Origin: Atherix ibis | Taxonomy: Eukaryota; Arthropoda; Insecta; Diptera; Athericidae | Length of the DNA stretch: 64,000 nucleotides | Direction of reading: 5' to 3' | Assembly: GCA_958298945.1 (NCBI GenBank) | Contig: OY282606.1 | Span: forward strand, 70,977,622-71,041,621 | In this document: positions 35,386-49,100 of the stretch, piece by piece | Position numbering within the stretch: the stretch's first letter is position 1 | How the letters are laid out: each line of letters opens with the position of its first letter | Translations under genes and position numbers: made by a program | The notes under the pieces: model-generated | Told to the model about the DNA's origin: nothing | The model's database searches: none | What the model saw: the letters and a program-made list of their open reading frames with translations, nothing else

Positions 35386-36500
35386 TCACTTCTAAGAATA
35401 TCTATACTTCCAAAAAAAAACTTGTTCGACCTTGAAAATGAAAAAAAACAAAGATTTTGGGAGCCACTGGTATAATATCAAATGTTATTCAAAAACGAGT
35501 GAATATTTTAGATATTGTTAATTATTTTTAGATAATAGTATTAAACACATTTGTAAGTATTTCTTCTCTATTATACAATTTTGTTAATTATTCATTTTTC
35601 ACAATTTATTGTTGCTGGCAGATAACTTTTTAATTAAAATTTGAGTACATTATTCGGATTATATATTAAAATTCATTCTATTAAATTATTTCTTAAATCG
35701 ATAGAAATTTATTTATGTTCTTCGAAATTGATCAAGTCGCAACGTCTTTTCATCATTTTTCTAATATTGTTTTTCGTTAAATGAAAAAAAAAACAATTAA
35801 TCAAATCTAAAAGTACACTGAATTAACATGAAAATTGAATTTAAATTGATTTTTCTTTCGTTACGAAAAATTATTTCTTTTTTCTTCTTTAGAATTTGTC
35901 AATTTTAATTAAAAATGTCTCCTATTCAACGATTAAGTGAATAAAATTCATTGGAATTGTTGAAAAGAAATCATGTTTCATTGAATTTTCTTTTACTGTC
36001 GACACACCTATAATGATATTTGAGTTTTTGTAAATTTTTTCTTTTATTTTATAAATAAAATGAAGAATTTTTTGTATTTAAAACCGTTTATGTTTCTATC
36101 ACACAAATTACCAACTTAGATAAGCTGTGAAATTACATATTAGTTTTAATACATTTATTTAGGATTATGCAATTGGCGCTGAAAAAAAACCATAAGTAAA
36201 ACATACTTAAAATTCAGATTTTGATGACGTTGCCATTAAGCAAGGACTATAAGATAATTCCAATAGCCACCATGAAACTGCTTGCAACACTCAAAACTGT
36301 TTAAATAATTTTAATGAAATTTCCACAGATTTTGGGCTGTAATTCTATTTGACCAATGTTAATTTTTAAGTCTTCTAAAGCTTAAGGATTGTCTGCGAAC
36401 ACATAATGTTTCACGGAAACCTACAACAAAAAGTACAACGGCATCAAATACCACAATTTTGGAAATTACCTTGGAACTTTTTACGTAATAACCCAAAATT
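35386..36500. other. AT-rich stretch, no feature seen
   Basis: No coding or repeat signal recognised. Confidence 0.5.
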
Positions 36501-37590
36501 TATCGTATTGTATGGCTTGTGGTACCCGCATTTTTAAACCACATATGTTCCATATTCAAATCTTCAATTTCATGCCAAAAAAAAGTCGGTTCCATCTATT
36601 GTTTTTCACTTCTCTTCCGTTTCCTTCTTGTCTAGCGGACTTGGCTACCTACTCTACAAATCTGAAAATCTGCCTTTATTCTATTTTCATCTAATGGCAA
36701 GTAGTTTTAGCATGCCTACTTTACCCTTCGAACTTTTTTCAAAACATATCTTTCTGCTCCATGCATCAAACAATAAAACAATTATTCCGTCAGATCTATA
36801 ATGGTAAACGGTATCAACTAGTAGAATGCTCTCCTCACTTTCAACTCACAACTCTTGCGATATCATCTGGTCCCTCGGCCTCAACCAGCTAGATCTGTCC
36901 TGTTATGGATTTTTTTCTGTCCCACTGATCAGACTCAATCATACAACAGTAACCCAGCTAGCTTGAAGCCAAGCACAATGCGATTTCCAGCTTGGACTAC
37001 GTCATGCAAGCCTCATACCAATTTTGCAAACCCTTATGCACGAACAGTTTTCGGTTCGCTCTATAGCAAGTGACCTTATATACCATCTTTAGCATTCTAT
37101 TATCTTTAAACCATCCTTAATGTTCCATGCATGAAACAGTCAAACGTTCCATTTTTCTATCCATTAATTCCAATAGTTAGCTGTCCCAACCTGTAGACCA
37201 CACATTTGTGCAACTACCTAGTCTCATCACTGATCCAGCTTCATTCATCATAGGTAGCACCATCGCTAACAATCAGTAATCAGTTACTAACTGTTAGTAG
37301 TAAAGCCTCTCTAAACCTTTATTATCATCTGCAGTGTTAGCACCAGTAATATTAACAGCCCTCCCCTAAGACTGTACCCGAGTGGTAGGTGTCAACCAAA
37401 GCCACCACCTTACAGACAAAAGCTCCTCAGCTTGGCCGCGCACGACGGACAAATGACCAGCTTGGCCTCCAGACACCCATGGCAACAGTTTCTATTAAAG
37501 GCTACTTGGTCGGTATTCCTCACTCCGACAACTACAGTAGAAGGAACCTTGTAAATTCCTTGGCACTGCTATAGCTGCTCATGGTCCGCG
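36500..37590 (-). mobile_element. R1-like LINE 3' fragment
   Basis: 37255-37420 matches the fragment at 21799-22634 and, in reverse complement, the tail of the element at 45670-47230: GTGTCAACCAAAGCCACCAC against GTGTCAACCACAGCCACCAC, with CAGTTACTAACTGTTAGTAG before it. The GC-richer sequence either side (36500-37590) probably belongs to the same insertion, but its limits are not visible. Confidence 0.55.
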
Positions 37591-39434
37591 GGTTTGCCAA
37601 GACCCATAGGTCACTTCTGGTATATATCTTATTGTAGAGATCTTCACAATAACTTGTTGGTTTTCGTAACATATTCGCCGAGTGATAAACAAGCCTCATC
37701 GTTGAAGAAAATATTGTCCATAATCACCTCTTTAGACACAAACCGTGGCTACGTTAGAATCAACACACTTTGTAGAATTATTTTACAATTTACACGCATT
37801 CTTCAGTATTCAAGCGGTCCATAATATAAAATACCAGGCAAATGATAATAAGAGTAATTCGATTTTCATCTTTGAAAAAGAGCCTTACTGATTATTACGT
37901 GGGTATTAACACTTCTGTAATTATTTCAGAATATAAAGGTGATACCTTCTTAATTTGTGAACTTTTATTGGTACAAAATTGATTGTTTGGTTTATTGACA
38001 TAATAATTCGTCACTCGTTAAATTTGATTCATAAAAATCAGGATTATTATTAATAAGTCCTTTTGATGAACAAAAACACAAATGTCAAATACAAACTGTC
38101 AAAACTAACATTTTCAAAATGGCGATCTGTCAAACTTGTTTACCGTCTCTAAAATTGGTGAACATACACAGAAGAATATTTTTCTTATTTAACAATTTGT
38201 TAAAATTAATAGTAAAATATATAATAAAATAATAAATAGACTAGACTCCAGGTATCGTTTCTCAGTCTTTGACCCTCTATGTATGGGAAATTGCTTTTAA
38301 AAAGAACTTTAAATAATCAGGCTATAGGAAGCGGAAAAGAAAGAAGTCACATAATTTTTTACAATAATTTCTATTAAGACTATTTAAAAAAGTAATCTGC
38401 TTAACGTTGGTTATTTAACGAGAAACCGCAGCCTGCTTCTGAGTTTATTTTGTACAATATATTGTAGAAATATTTAAAACATCCTTTTTCATTAAAATAG
38501 TAACAGCAATTGTAGCGTTCAAAGTAATAAGGCTTCAATCAAAAGCATTCAAATTAACTGTTCGATGTATGACTCAGTAAAAATAATCAGAAAAATGACC
38601 ACTTCTCATCAAACGGAAACAAATATTAATACTTTAATAATTTACCATCCCTCGTAGCCGCAATTAATTTTTTAATTAAAATAATTATACATCACTAAAA
38701 GGGTATAAAAGATTTTATGGTAAATTTATCTAAAAAATATGATTCCGGTGTGCAAATAAAAAAATATCGATTCTGAACCCCAATTAGCTAATTAAATAAT
38801 TTGAAACGAAAATATTGATAATATTCAAATGAATTTTGTTTATTTACCTTAAAAAATCAACATTCAGTTTTATTAATTCAATAAATCACCGTGAATTGTT
38901 ATACAAACAGGAAAAAAATCATAAATACGACTACTTCAAGGTATTGAGAGGTAGGTGGTGGTGATTTCGCCCAAAAATACACAATCAAAAGAGTGAATAT
39001 TGGTGCTTGAATTTTTGTGATTTGATTTTAAAGTAATTTCTCCAAAAATTAAATGGGAATGAATATCGATGCAAGATAATATTTATACTCGTAAGCACAA
39101 ATACTCGGTAAGTTCAAAAAGGATAACCTAAATCGATGCAGTGTGTATACGTTACGACCTCATTCTATACAACATCAGGTAAACTTTGGGTTTATGGACT
39201 AATCTGAGACCAATATACAAGTTCATTTAAATCGATATCAAAGTTAATTGGATGTTCAATCGTAAATGGAATATTCATTTTGTTTCTGTTACCCTACCGA
39301 TTGAGAAAAGAGACTACAATGAACCAATTCAAATAACACATTCACTTTAATAGCAACATTTATTTGCACTCTCTTAGAGAACTTCTTAAAATGTGGGTGG
39401 ATGTGAGCTTTTGAATGGAAATGCTATTACGTTA
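37591..39434. other. Intergenic region downstream of ADGF, no gene seen
   Basis: AT-rich. A patch at 38065-38140 with repeated GTCAAA words (AATGTCAAATACAAACTGTC) resembles the ends of small insect transposons but has no matching partner. Confidence 0.4.
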
Positions 39435-39440
39435 TTTATT
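39435..39440 (-). terminator. Polyadenylation signal of the ADGF gene
   Basis: AATAAA on the minus strand, 62 bases beyond the ADGF stop codon. A second AATAAA lies at about 39359-39364 and could serve a longer 3' UTR. Confidence 0.6.
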
Positions 39441-39502
39441 TAACTACAATTATCTTGTATGTGTGACTGGTAATCTGGTACGTCTGGCTCGAGTAGATGT
39501 AC

Positions 39503-40117
39503 TCATAATATCAAGTTTTCTTGTGCCCGATTTTGTATGACCCATTCGATGTATTCATCCCATCTGGTTTGCCATTTCTGGAATGCCACTTCCTTCTCGG
39601 TAGCGTTCAGCGAACTATAAGTTATGGAATTCATAACAAGCTTCTTCAATGTTCTGAGATCAGCATGAGCAGATGCAATTCCGAGGAAGGCTATGTAGAA
39701 GTCATGGGTAAGTGGGGTCGCCTCCCAGAATGATGGATCATCGGAAGAAATCACAACGGGATAATTGTCAGCAAATAGAGTGGTGCAAGGATGATTCCGG
39801 TTGTCATTATTCAACTTAAGCACTTGATTCGAAATCGGATTTACTTCGATAGCGATATCAAGCTCTTTAACCAATTCCATTACTCGGGGATGTTTAAGTA
39901 TTGCATAACCGTGTCCAATACGTTTCGTACCCAATAGAATAGCATCGATCAAATTCTCATCGGTACTTTGTCCAATCCAATTAGTCTCTCCTGCATGGAA
40001 AAAGAAGTTCACACTATCGGGTAATTGTAATAATCGTCTACTAAAATCGATTAAAGGTCGACCCGAGTCCTCCTGTGCAACCAAATCGAAACCAGCTACG
40101 AAATCTGGGAATTTTTG
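39503..40117 (-). CDS. Adgf: ADGF coding exon 3 (catalytic C-terminal half)
   Basis: Begins after acceptor TTTCAG with CAA AAA TTC and ends at TGA (39505-39503). Encodes residues 358-561 with the general acid motif HAGE, the RIGHG histidine, NPISNQVLK and SSDDP, then the helical C-terminal tail ending ENLIL. Intron 2 (40118-40251) is 134 bp. Confidence 0.94.
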   Translation of the reverse strand, partial: QKFPDFVAGFDLVAQEDSGRPLIDFSRRLLQLPDSVNFFFHAGETNWIGQSTDENLIDAILLGTKRIGHGYAILKHPRVMELVKELDIAIEVNPISNQVLKLNNDNRNHPCTTLFADNYPVVISSDDPSFWEATPLTHDFYIAFLGIASAHADLRTLKKLVMNSITYSSLNATEKEVAFQKWQTRWDEYIEWVIQNRAQENLIL

Positions 40118-43100
40118 CTGAAATTTATAAATTATAAAATATAAAATATGTTAGAAAAGAAGGACAACAGAACTATTAAAAATAATAAGTAATAATAAAA
40201 GAATTTAATGAATATTTTTTATTTATTTTGTGGAAAAAAAAATATTTTTACCTGTAGTTCTACGATGGTTTGCATGTAATTTTCAAATATTAAATCATTC
40301 ACCCTCCGATTTGGTCCGTAAATAAGTTTAGATCCAATAAAACCCGGATTCTCAGCTTTGAATTCATTCAGGACATCATAGTAGATTTGTACGGTATCGG
40401 CTTGTGTATACTCGTGTCCATCCAAGTCGTATAACTATATAAATACACCAAAATGAGGATAACAATGAATGATGTGAGTTGACGGTTAGTTCAGAATATT
40501 TTCATAATAAAATTTTGTAAATGGGAAAAATAACAGAAAAAGAGAAAAGTATTAAAAATAAAAGAATCGTTGGAGTAATGCGGAGGTAAAAATTGGATTC
40601 GCTTTGTTAGGTTTGCCGAAATGATTGCGATTTGCTTATGCATACAGAGAGGATATTCGATAGTCTTATTTATGAAAAGGATTTCATTTTTGGTATCATC
40701 TTCCTTAGTCTTGCCACCATAAACGAAATCGTAAAAGTCAATTACCATCAATCGATTCCCAAGAGACCCCGTAATAAACTAATAAAAATTTTACATCTTT
40801 TTCACGAGGTGCGGACCGATTGCTTTACTATCAAATAAGGTGGTTTCTTGACCCGGTTTACTTCTGCTCATCAGCGTTTTATGATTTTCACAATTGATCC
40901 CATCTATAATTTTATTGGATCCTAATCCTGAACAATCTTCACGACTTCTCAATATTCTCAAAAACTCAAATAAAATAAAATTAGTTTCGACATATTTCAT
41001 AAAGTAGTCTATACCTGAAAGGCTATAAACATAAATATGCCTCCATTGAATCTCCTCCATAAGGGGTCACACTATCAGCAAAAGGAAGTTATTTTTTTTT
41101 TATTATTTATTTATCTATTTTGAATTATATTCAAATCAGTTACTATGCATTTGTTATCATTATTACGTTAACTTTGTGTAATCGTTATAATATTCAGAGT
41201 AGAATTGATTTGAGAGCATATGTATTTATTAGTGATGAATTTTAAGGACATAATTTACGAAAATTTTACGAATTGAATTTTATTTTGCTTTTTATCTATA
41301 TGCATACTATTAAATAATATCGTTACACGTTCGAAATTAACAACTATTCTCTTTTTCTTACTTCTCCAGGATGATTTCGAAACTTTTTTTTACTTGTATA
41401 ATATAAAAAGTCCCTACTACAATATTACCTATTTGTTTGCTATTTTTTAACGGTTCATATTTTTAGCTAGCCTTGTCATATTTTCCATGTTCCCTCATAG
41501 AATTAAGAAATTGGGTGGTAGTGTTAAACAAACAAAAATTCATTTATTGCGGTATAATAAAGATCATCCAGAAAACGAGGGAGTGTCACGGCATATTTAT
41601 AGTGCAGACACCAAAGGTGTGAATTTCTACAGGGGAGAAAAGGACTTCGGGGATGGAAATAGAAAGGTCAAATTATTTTTTTATACTCTCAATTGAGAAA
41701 TACACGTGTGTTCTCTTTTAGTTGCCGATCATCTGCCCGGCCGGCTTAACACTCAATTCCCAACTGCTCGATCATTCGATCTTACTCAACGTGTTTCATA
41801 TGGCGATTCAGCAGAGTGAACTCCGTTACGCTCCGAATTTTGCTGAACCAAAATACCAAAGCTTCTCAACAGCTTTCATAGTACAGATATTGTTTTGTAG
41901 ATTTCAAAATTGTCAATTTCAATCAAGAAAGAAAGATTCGAATTAAAATTTGATTGTCGCTCTTACATCTATTTTATTCAAGAGAGTTGGTTTCTACAAA
42001 TTACCATATTCGCTACATAACCGCTATTTTTAAAATTCAACTTCAGTTTCTGAAATTTGCAATGTTTTTTTTATCTGTAACTACAATTGCATTGTAACTA
42101 GCAGATTTACATAACATTTTAATTTACAATCTTGTGCATCGTGAACTGAGCGTAAACACTCATCGGCATTTCTTCAACACTAATGGAAGTTAGATTCCTC
42201 TAGAAAATCTCTAGGCCATTGTCTCTTAAGTCTCCGATGAGTGTTTCTGGGGAGGGCAGTACAAGACAATTCTCTTGTTGTTACGAACATAAAAGGAGGC
42301 ATCAACAATTTTATGGAGGACTTGGATTGTAAGGCCTGGACGCGATAGGAATTGGAACGTTAGCTTCACTTCTTTTTAGTCTAGTATGTGGGTTCCATGT
42401 TAATCTCTTGTCTAGGTAAAGTCCCAAATAACGTACTTTATCATATTGTGGAATCATATTGCTGTTAAGGTATTAAGGGGTAGGTTTTCCTAGACAAATG
42501 TGAAAGTAATGTGAACACTCTTCCGCTCATTTACACTCTCCTTCCATCTCCTAAACCAGGATTTAAGGTTGTGGATATGGGATTGTAAATTCTTGGAAGC
42601 TATGTCGGGATTTGTATGGGTAGCAAGTATGGCCGTATCGTCTGCATAAGTACCGGTGATAGTATAAGAATCAGATGGGATGTCATGGGTATAGATATTA
42701 TATAAAATATGACAAAAAATACTGCCTTGTGGGACTCCGGCTAGAATAGGCTATATTTCCGAGGATTCTCAGTTAATTGAAACTTGGAAATGACGTTGGG
42801 AGAAATATGAATTTATGATAAGGTAGTGTGTTGAAGGAACAAAGCTCTTGAGTTTCCAGAGGAGTCCAGGATGCAACACACGATCAAAAGCTTAGGAGAT
42901 ATCTAAAAATACTCCTGAACAATACTCTTAATTTTTATTAATTTTTTATACTATGTTGGCATGAATAATCGCAATACCTAGAAAGATTACTTATTTTGGT
43001 AATTTAAGAAAAGGATAAGTAGTGTGTTTTGATATTATATACCCTTCTTCATCTTGGATGTTATATTAACAAACTACAAAAAAAATATTACATATATGGA

Positions 43101-46100
43101 GGTCAGAGCTGATGGAAGTCAAATAGTAACCATATAAAAAAAGTTGGCACGAAAAAATTAAATCGCTTGCAAATGTTTTTTAACAAGTAATTTATATTAA
43201 TATTGCATGTACTGTTAAAAATAAAATGTTCTAATCGAAATAGCATTTTCAATTTTGCTGCGAATGATTTATTATTCTATAAAATCAATGAATAATAAAT
43301 TATTGCATTAAGAAAAAATCTTTTTTATAAAAGATTAGAAAAGTTCAAAAACATTATTCGAAGAGAAAATCTCATTTATGAAATATTTTCTTTATTATTT
43401 TCAAATTAATTAAATGATTATAATTTACATGAAGACTATAAATTTCAAATTGATTAATTTTATCTTCTCATAAATTCCTATCAAAGTGCAATAATTTGAA
43501 ACGGGAAAAAAATTACATTCAATTTCGGCAAAATTATTCACAGTCATTTTCTTATATAGGCGACATATGCAGAGAAGATATTTTCAAGGCAGGTGCTGAA
43601 AATTATAGCCAATTTATTATAACGAAAAGCATACTTTAAAAAGGAGAAGGCTTTAAAATTGTAGAAGGATATGATGATACTTATATTTAAAAATGGTTTT
43701 AAATTGTTACAAATCATTTGAATTATTACACTTTGAAATGATGACTTGTGTTTAGTGCTCGTGTTTGAAGGAGCGCTTAGCATTTATATTTAACGATTTC
43801 TTAAAGAAGCATACGAGAATACCTTAACATAATTAAAATTCCTAAAACATACGGAAAATCTATGGTTTTACAAAAAAAAAAAAAAAAACCAGGAAAAATC
43901 TATTAAAATCAGAAGTCCGTTTGTTTACACCATAACCAAAATTCTTGTACTTTAATGAATTTGACTAATTTACTTTCTACAAGCAGAAAATGTGTACCAG
44001 AAGAAATTTGATGAAAAACTCAATTTGTAAATGCAGTCATCAAATCTTTGGGGAGAAATTTAGCTTAAACAGTTATCGTTTCGTATTTTATTTGAACATT
44101 CCATCTTTAGATAAATTTAATATTTTACTTGTTAAAGATGAACGAAAAGCTGAAAATGTTGTCAGTTCACAAATAACTGTTACGTGATGAAATTTTGAAA
44201 TGTTTTCACTCGTTGAGTTATTTGGAAATTTCGACATTAGCCAAAGGGAAATAATTCTTGAGATTCTTCTTGTTGTCGGTTATAATTGAAGTCAATCGAA
44301 ACTGAGTTTAATTATTTAAGAAAAGTTACGAAGGGTGGATAAATTAATAAGTAAATGTTCTAGGAGAAAACCATTTTGAATGTTTGTTTAGAGAATAGTT
44401 GGTGATGGATATCGAGCATATTTTAATATAATGATACGTAGTATTTTCGGGAATTCTATAGTTTTCCCTAGTCCTATGATAGTACGAAGTCTTCATATTA
44501 AAATGGGTAACAACAACATTTTAATGTATAATTCTTAGTACTAAGTATGGTTAACAACGCTCAGTGTTAATTAAGATCGCCACAGCTCCATTTCATAGCA
44601 TGGTTTCTTTAGACCCAATTTCGAATGATTTCTTAATATTGAATAAATCAGTCTCCATTTTGGTAATTAAACGTTCAATGGTGTCTTGCATTACATTGAT
44701 TGTTTCAGGTTTGATGGCAAAGGTTGAATGGTATTATATTGCAATTTGCTGGTCCTTTTTTTTCGAAATAATGGATTGCTTTATCAACTTCATGATAGGT
44801 GATACCGTTTTGTTGAAATCAAATGTCACCTATAGCAATATTATCAATTTAAGTGAATCGAAGTTTATTCCATTATTCCATACTTCAATTTTTTCCAAAC
44901 AACATTTTTATTAAAAAAAATTCATAATTACAACCATTAAATTAATTATTTTTCTTTTAAAATTAAATTTGAATATTCTCATTTTTATATAAGTTTTCTA
45001 TAATCAACAAAACTTTATCCTTAGTTTGTACTTATTTACTTATCCATGAGCATTCTCTGCAGTTAAGAATTAAATATTAAAATTTTTTATTATAGTCTAT
45101 CTTCTTCAACTTTTTAATATTATAATATTGCATAATAGCTTAGAAGTTTTATATTAAAAGCTAATAAACACATACATTGAAAACTCATCCCCAATATATT
45201 GTAGCATTAAAGTTTGTTGTGTATTTATCATGGTAGCAAAAAATATTGAGAAAAAATACCAATTTTAGAAATTCACTATATGGCATTTTATCTGAGGTTC
45301 TGTTTGCTTTATTAGATTGTGTTCATAGTGCATTCGGTCATCAACAATGAGAGAAAATCTTTGCTGTCCTGGAGTAGGGACTTCATTATTTAAGAAAATT
45401 TAAAATATTCAAAATGAATATTTGGAAAAAGTAGTTGTCATATCTATTATATTTTTTTTATTTTCGGCAAAAAGTACAGACCATTAACGGATTTAACATT
45501 AAGATCACCATCTACATGATTATGAACATAAAAGAAGGCATCAACAATTTTGCGGAGATCTTTGATTGGATGGATTGGATGCCGTAGGAATTGGATCGTT
45601 TCGTTGAACCCTAGTGTTCAATTCCGTAAGTCCAAAGTGGTTTTATTATTGAGTTGTTCGCGTGTATTAAAAGTTTACTATTATTTGTAGTTGTAGATAA
45701 TGTTCAAGTTTTTTTTAGAGGCGGTAGGGGTCCGATACGCGTGGGTAGTACGGTACCTTGGAGTAAAGGTTGGAGAGATGCTGAACTTTCGGCATCGCTT
45801 GCAATATCTAAGGGGGCGCATGGCCGGTTTGGTTGGCATACTGGTGCGAGTATTTCGCAAAGAATGGGGACTTCGATCCAGAGTGGTGAAAGTCCTGTAC
45901 AAGCGTATATTTGTTCCGTACATTATGCCCTACCAGTATTCAAGATTAGGCATAAATTCAGTTCAGCGTCTGACTTTGTATACATGTTTGAATGTATGTA
46001 GAACCGTATCAATCGAGGCGATGCAGGTTCTCATGGGAGAAATTCCATGGGACCTGGAGGTGCTACGTGGAAGCATCTACTACTGTCTACGGCGAGCCAT

Positions 46101-49100
46101 CCCACTTCCTGATTGTTGGGTTATAAATGAAAAGGTTCAGGATTTTAGTCCACGCCAGCGGCGTGTATTGTTCCTGAATAGAATGTATGAAATTTGGCAA
46201 CGTCGATGGGATGAAAGTGTGAATGGCAGATGGACGCATATGTTCATTTGGGATGTGTGCTTTACATCTGCGTATGGATTTGAATTTCGTGTGTACCTTG
46301 GGTATTTACTCACGGGACACGGCTCCTTGTGGTGGCGGCGGAGGAGAGTGCCAAGCACCCTCTCATTGACTGTGGCCTGTACGAGGATTTGCGTGACTTA
46401 GATGCATGTGGAATCGTGGTAAATGATGAGGGTGTAGATGTGAGTGGCATGTTGGGTGTGAGAGAGAGATATGATGCCTTAAAAGATTTTTCGTGATACT
46501 TTTTGAGAGGATAGCGAGAATGGTGTGTAAATGAATGTGTGAATGACACGGAGAGTGGCTACAACAGGGTGGACAACCAAGGTCGATTACAGTTGTACTT
46601 TTGGGTCTTGGCGAACCAGCGTCCTGAGCTGGCTTTGCAGTGCCTAGGGATTTACAAGATTTCTGACCGTAGCTCAATGAGCGGAGTACAAATCGAAGTA
46701 CTCTTAAAACAAAAATTGGTACTACGGGAGTCGGCGTTCTCCATGGTATTGCAACACACTGTGTCCGACATTGGTGAGGCGCTTAGGCAGCAATGTAGTC
46801 GCTGTGATTGATACCCATATAACGGGTAGGATCTGTGGATCGAGGGTGGGAGATAACTGGCAATAACTTGCAATTATCTCGGGCACTGTCACCTCTAATG
46901 ACAGTAGAGGTTTAGGTAGTCCCCACCACCACTAGGTGGAGTAGTCAGCTCGTAACTGATTAACAACGGTTAACTGCCAGTAATAGTGGTGCGTTGAAGA
47001 CAATTAGGCCACGTTAAATAAAACATTATAACTGTTAAGTTAAGCAGTTATGTAGAATATTGTTAAGAACAGGATAACTCGACTACGAATGGCTGCCATT
47101 GCTGCGTGGCTGCCACTGAATGTAATGATATTACTATGGTTGGGAGTACAAACTGCAATCTCTTCCACCATGCGGATTGTCCATAGCTCATCATAGTATG
47201 GAGCTACCCTAAAAGCGAATATTCCGCAATGATGATATCACAATTTTTACGTAAATTTTCAGCATTATATTTTTTTAATTATGAACTGAACCATTGCTAT
47301 CAAGGTGGTTTCGTTAAAAAATACGTAATAACTACCTATTTTACTTTACGAGTTTGTTATGTAATATAGCAAAAATATATTTCAACAAAAGTTATCGAAT
47401 AATGTTGTATTCATTTTTCTATTATTGTTTACCATCCCCAATATATTTAATAAAATATCAATTTTACCACTATAAATCTAACTAAATAATAGATTTTTTT
47501 GGAATGTCTTATAGTAGCGGATACTAGACGAAAATAGTTTCACTTTACATTTTATAAAATAATATTCTATCCATATTCCGAATTATTGGTTTTAATTCTA
47601 TACTTCCAATTCTATTCACACTTTTGGTATATAAAACTTTTCAATAAAAGTATTTAACTGAAGTTTGTATTTCAGTTAAATATACAAGTATATAAGATGG
47701 ACCTATATTCAAAAGACTGTAATAATTACTAACTAATTTAATACAACAAAACCAAGTATTCTGTATATAATCCATGCTAGATAATAATACTGTTCTTGTA
47801 TAATAAATATACTCATAGAATGGGAATAATGGAAATAAAGTTGTGAGATTCCTTTACATATATACTTTCTCTGACAATCATGTCCATGGAGAGCAAATGA
47901 CATAACTCATAAAATGATTATCTGTTCGTGACATGCAGACATTATTTAATTGCAAATTACAACTTGGGAAATGGTCAATAACTGCCGAACAAAGCGCCAA
48001 TGATAACTACCTTTACTCCTTAAAAGTTTAGAATCTCTCCTATTTGCTCCTGATTTGCTTCATAGTTTAGTATGAATGTCTGGATTATTGCTCTTTTTAA
48101 CGTTACCATGAGAAATGTACTCTTACTGCAAAAGACAGACACAAGGATTTTCACTGAATTCCAGTCTATTGCAATGAATGCGCACAATCATTAATTGTAA
48201 CCGACAGTAATTATTTTCGTTCAAGTATCGAAAAATACTGCAAATATGCTGCTTCTTGTTTATCTTCCCACTGAGAATTTAGTTATTCACTACCAATAAA
48301 TTACGAATAGTCAACCCACTATCGATAAAGTAAAGTAGCAAAGGTAAAGTTTGGAAAACTATCGATTCGAAAAAGCTGTTCTCATGCAATTTCTATAAAT
48401 TCACATCGACTAGGTAAAAGTCCTTGAGGGTAAATATTTTTATTTTTATTCAAATTGGTTGATTTCAAAAGAGAGAAATATGAAAAATTGATTTTCTCTC
48501 CATTTTATATACAAACTAAACATTTTATAAATTGCCCAAGTGCTCTTAAATTTGAGCAATTTAATTTTAATATTTTTAATTATAGCGAGAATTAACTCAT
48601 GTCCTTATAAATCATCATGCTATAGGAACGTAAGTTGATTTGCGGTATTAAACGATATTTGGATATATTTTTTTAACCATAGATTTGCTATTCAAGTTTG
48701 CGTATCCAAATTTTTATTTATTTTTTGTTTAAGTAAGCTTTTATTAAAGTTAACTTCTTATTTTACTATAATTAAGCTTAATATGTATTAGTAACAGATG
48801 CGGTATCTTAAGTATATTATTGGCTGATAAGGCCACGAAAGACAGAAGTTGATCAAATATTAGAATTCTCTCAAATGTGCACTTTAGAATGAACTGCTTA
48901 GACAAAAATCACTTTATAAAAAAATTTCCTTTGTTGTTAAAAAGGGTCAACATATATTTAATAATTCATTGATATCTCATTTTGCTACATCATTTTTATT
49001 TAATTATAAATAATTCCAATCATCTAAGAAGGAAAGTATAGACTTAATTAACCATAGGAAGCTTATCCTTGAATTGTTGGACGAACTTCCAGAATATTTA

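Noticed and set aside
39521..39733. Plus-strand open frame opposite ADGF exon 3
   Set aside because: Antisense shadow of the conserved ADGF coding sequence.
45654..46873. Several overlapping long open frames on both strands
   Set aside because: Only the frame carrying R1-clade reverse transcriptase motifs on the plus strand is meaningful; the others are shadows in a GC-richer region.
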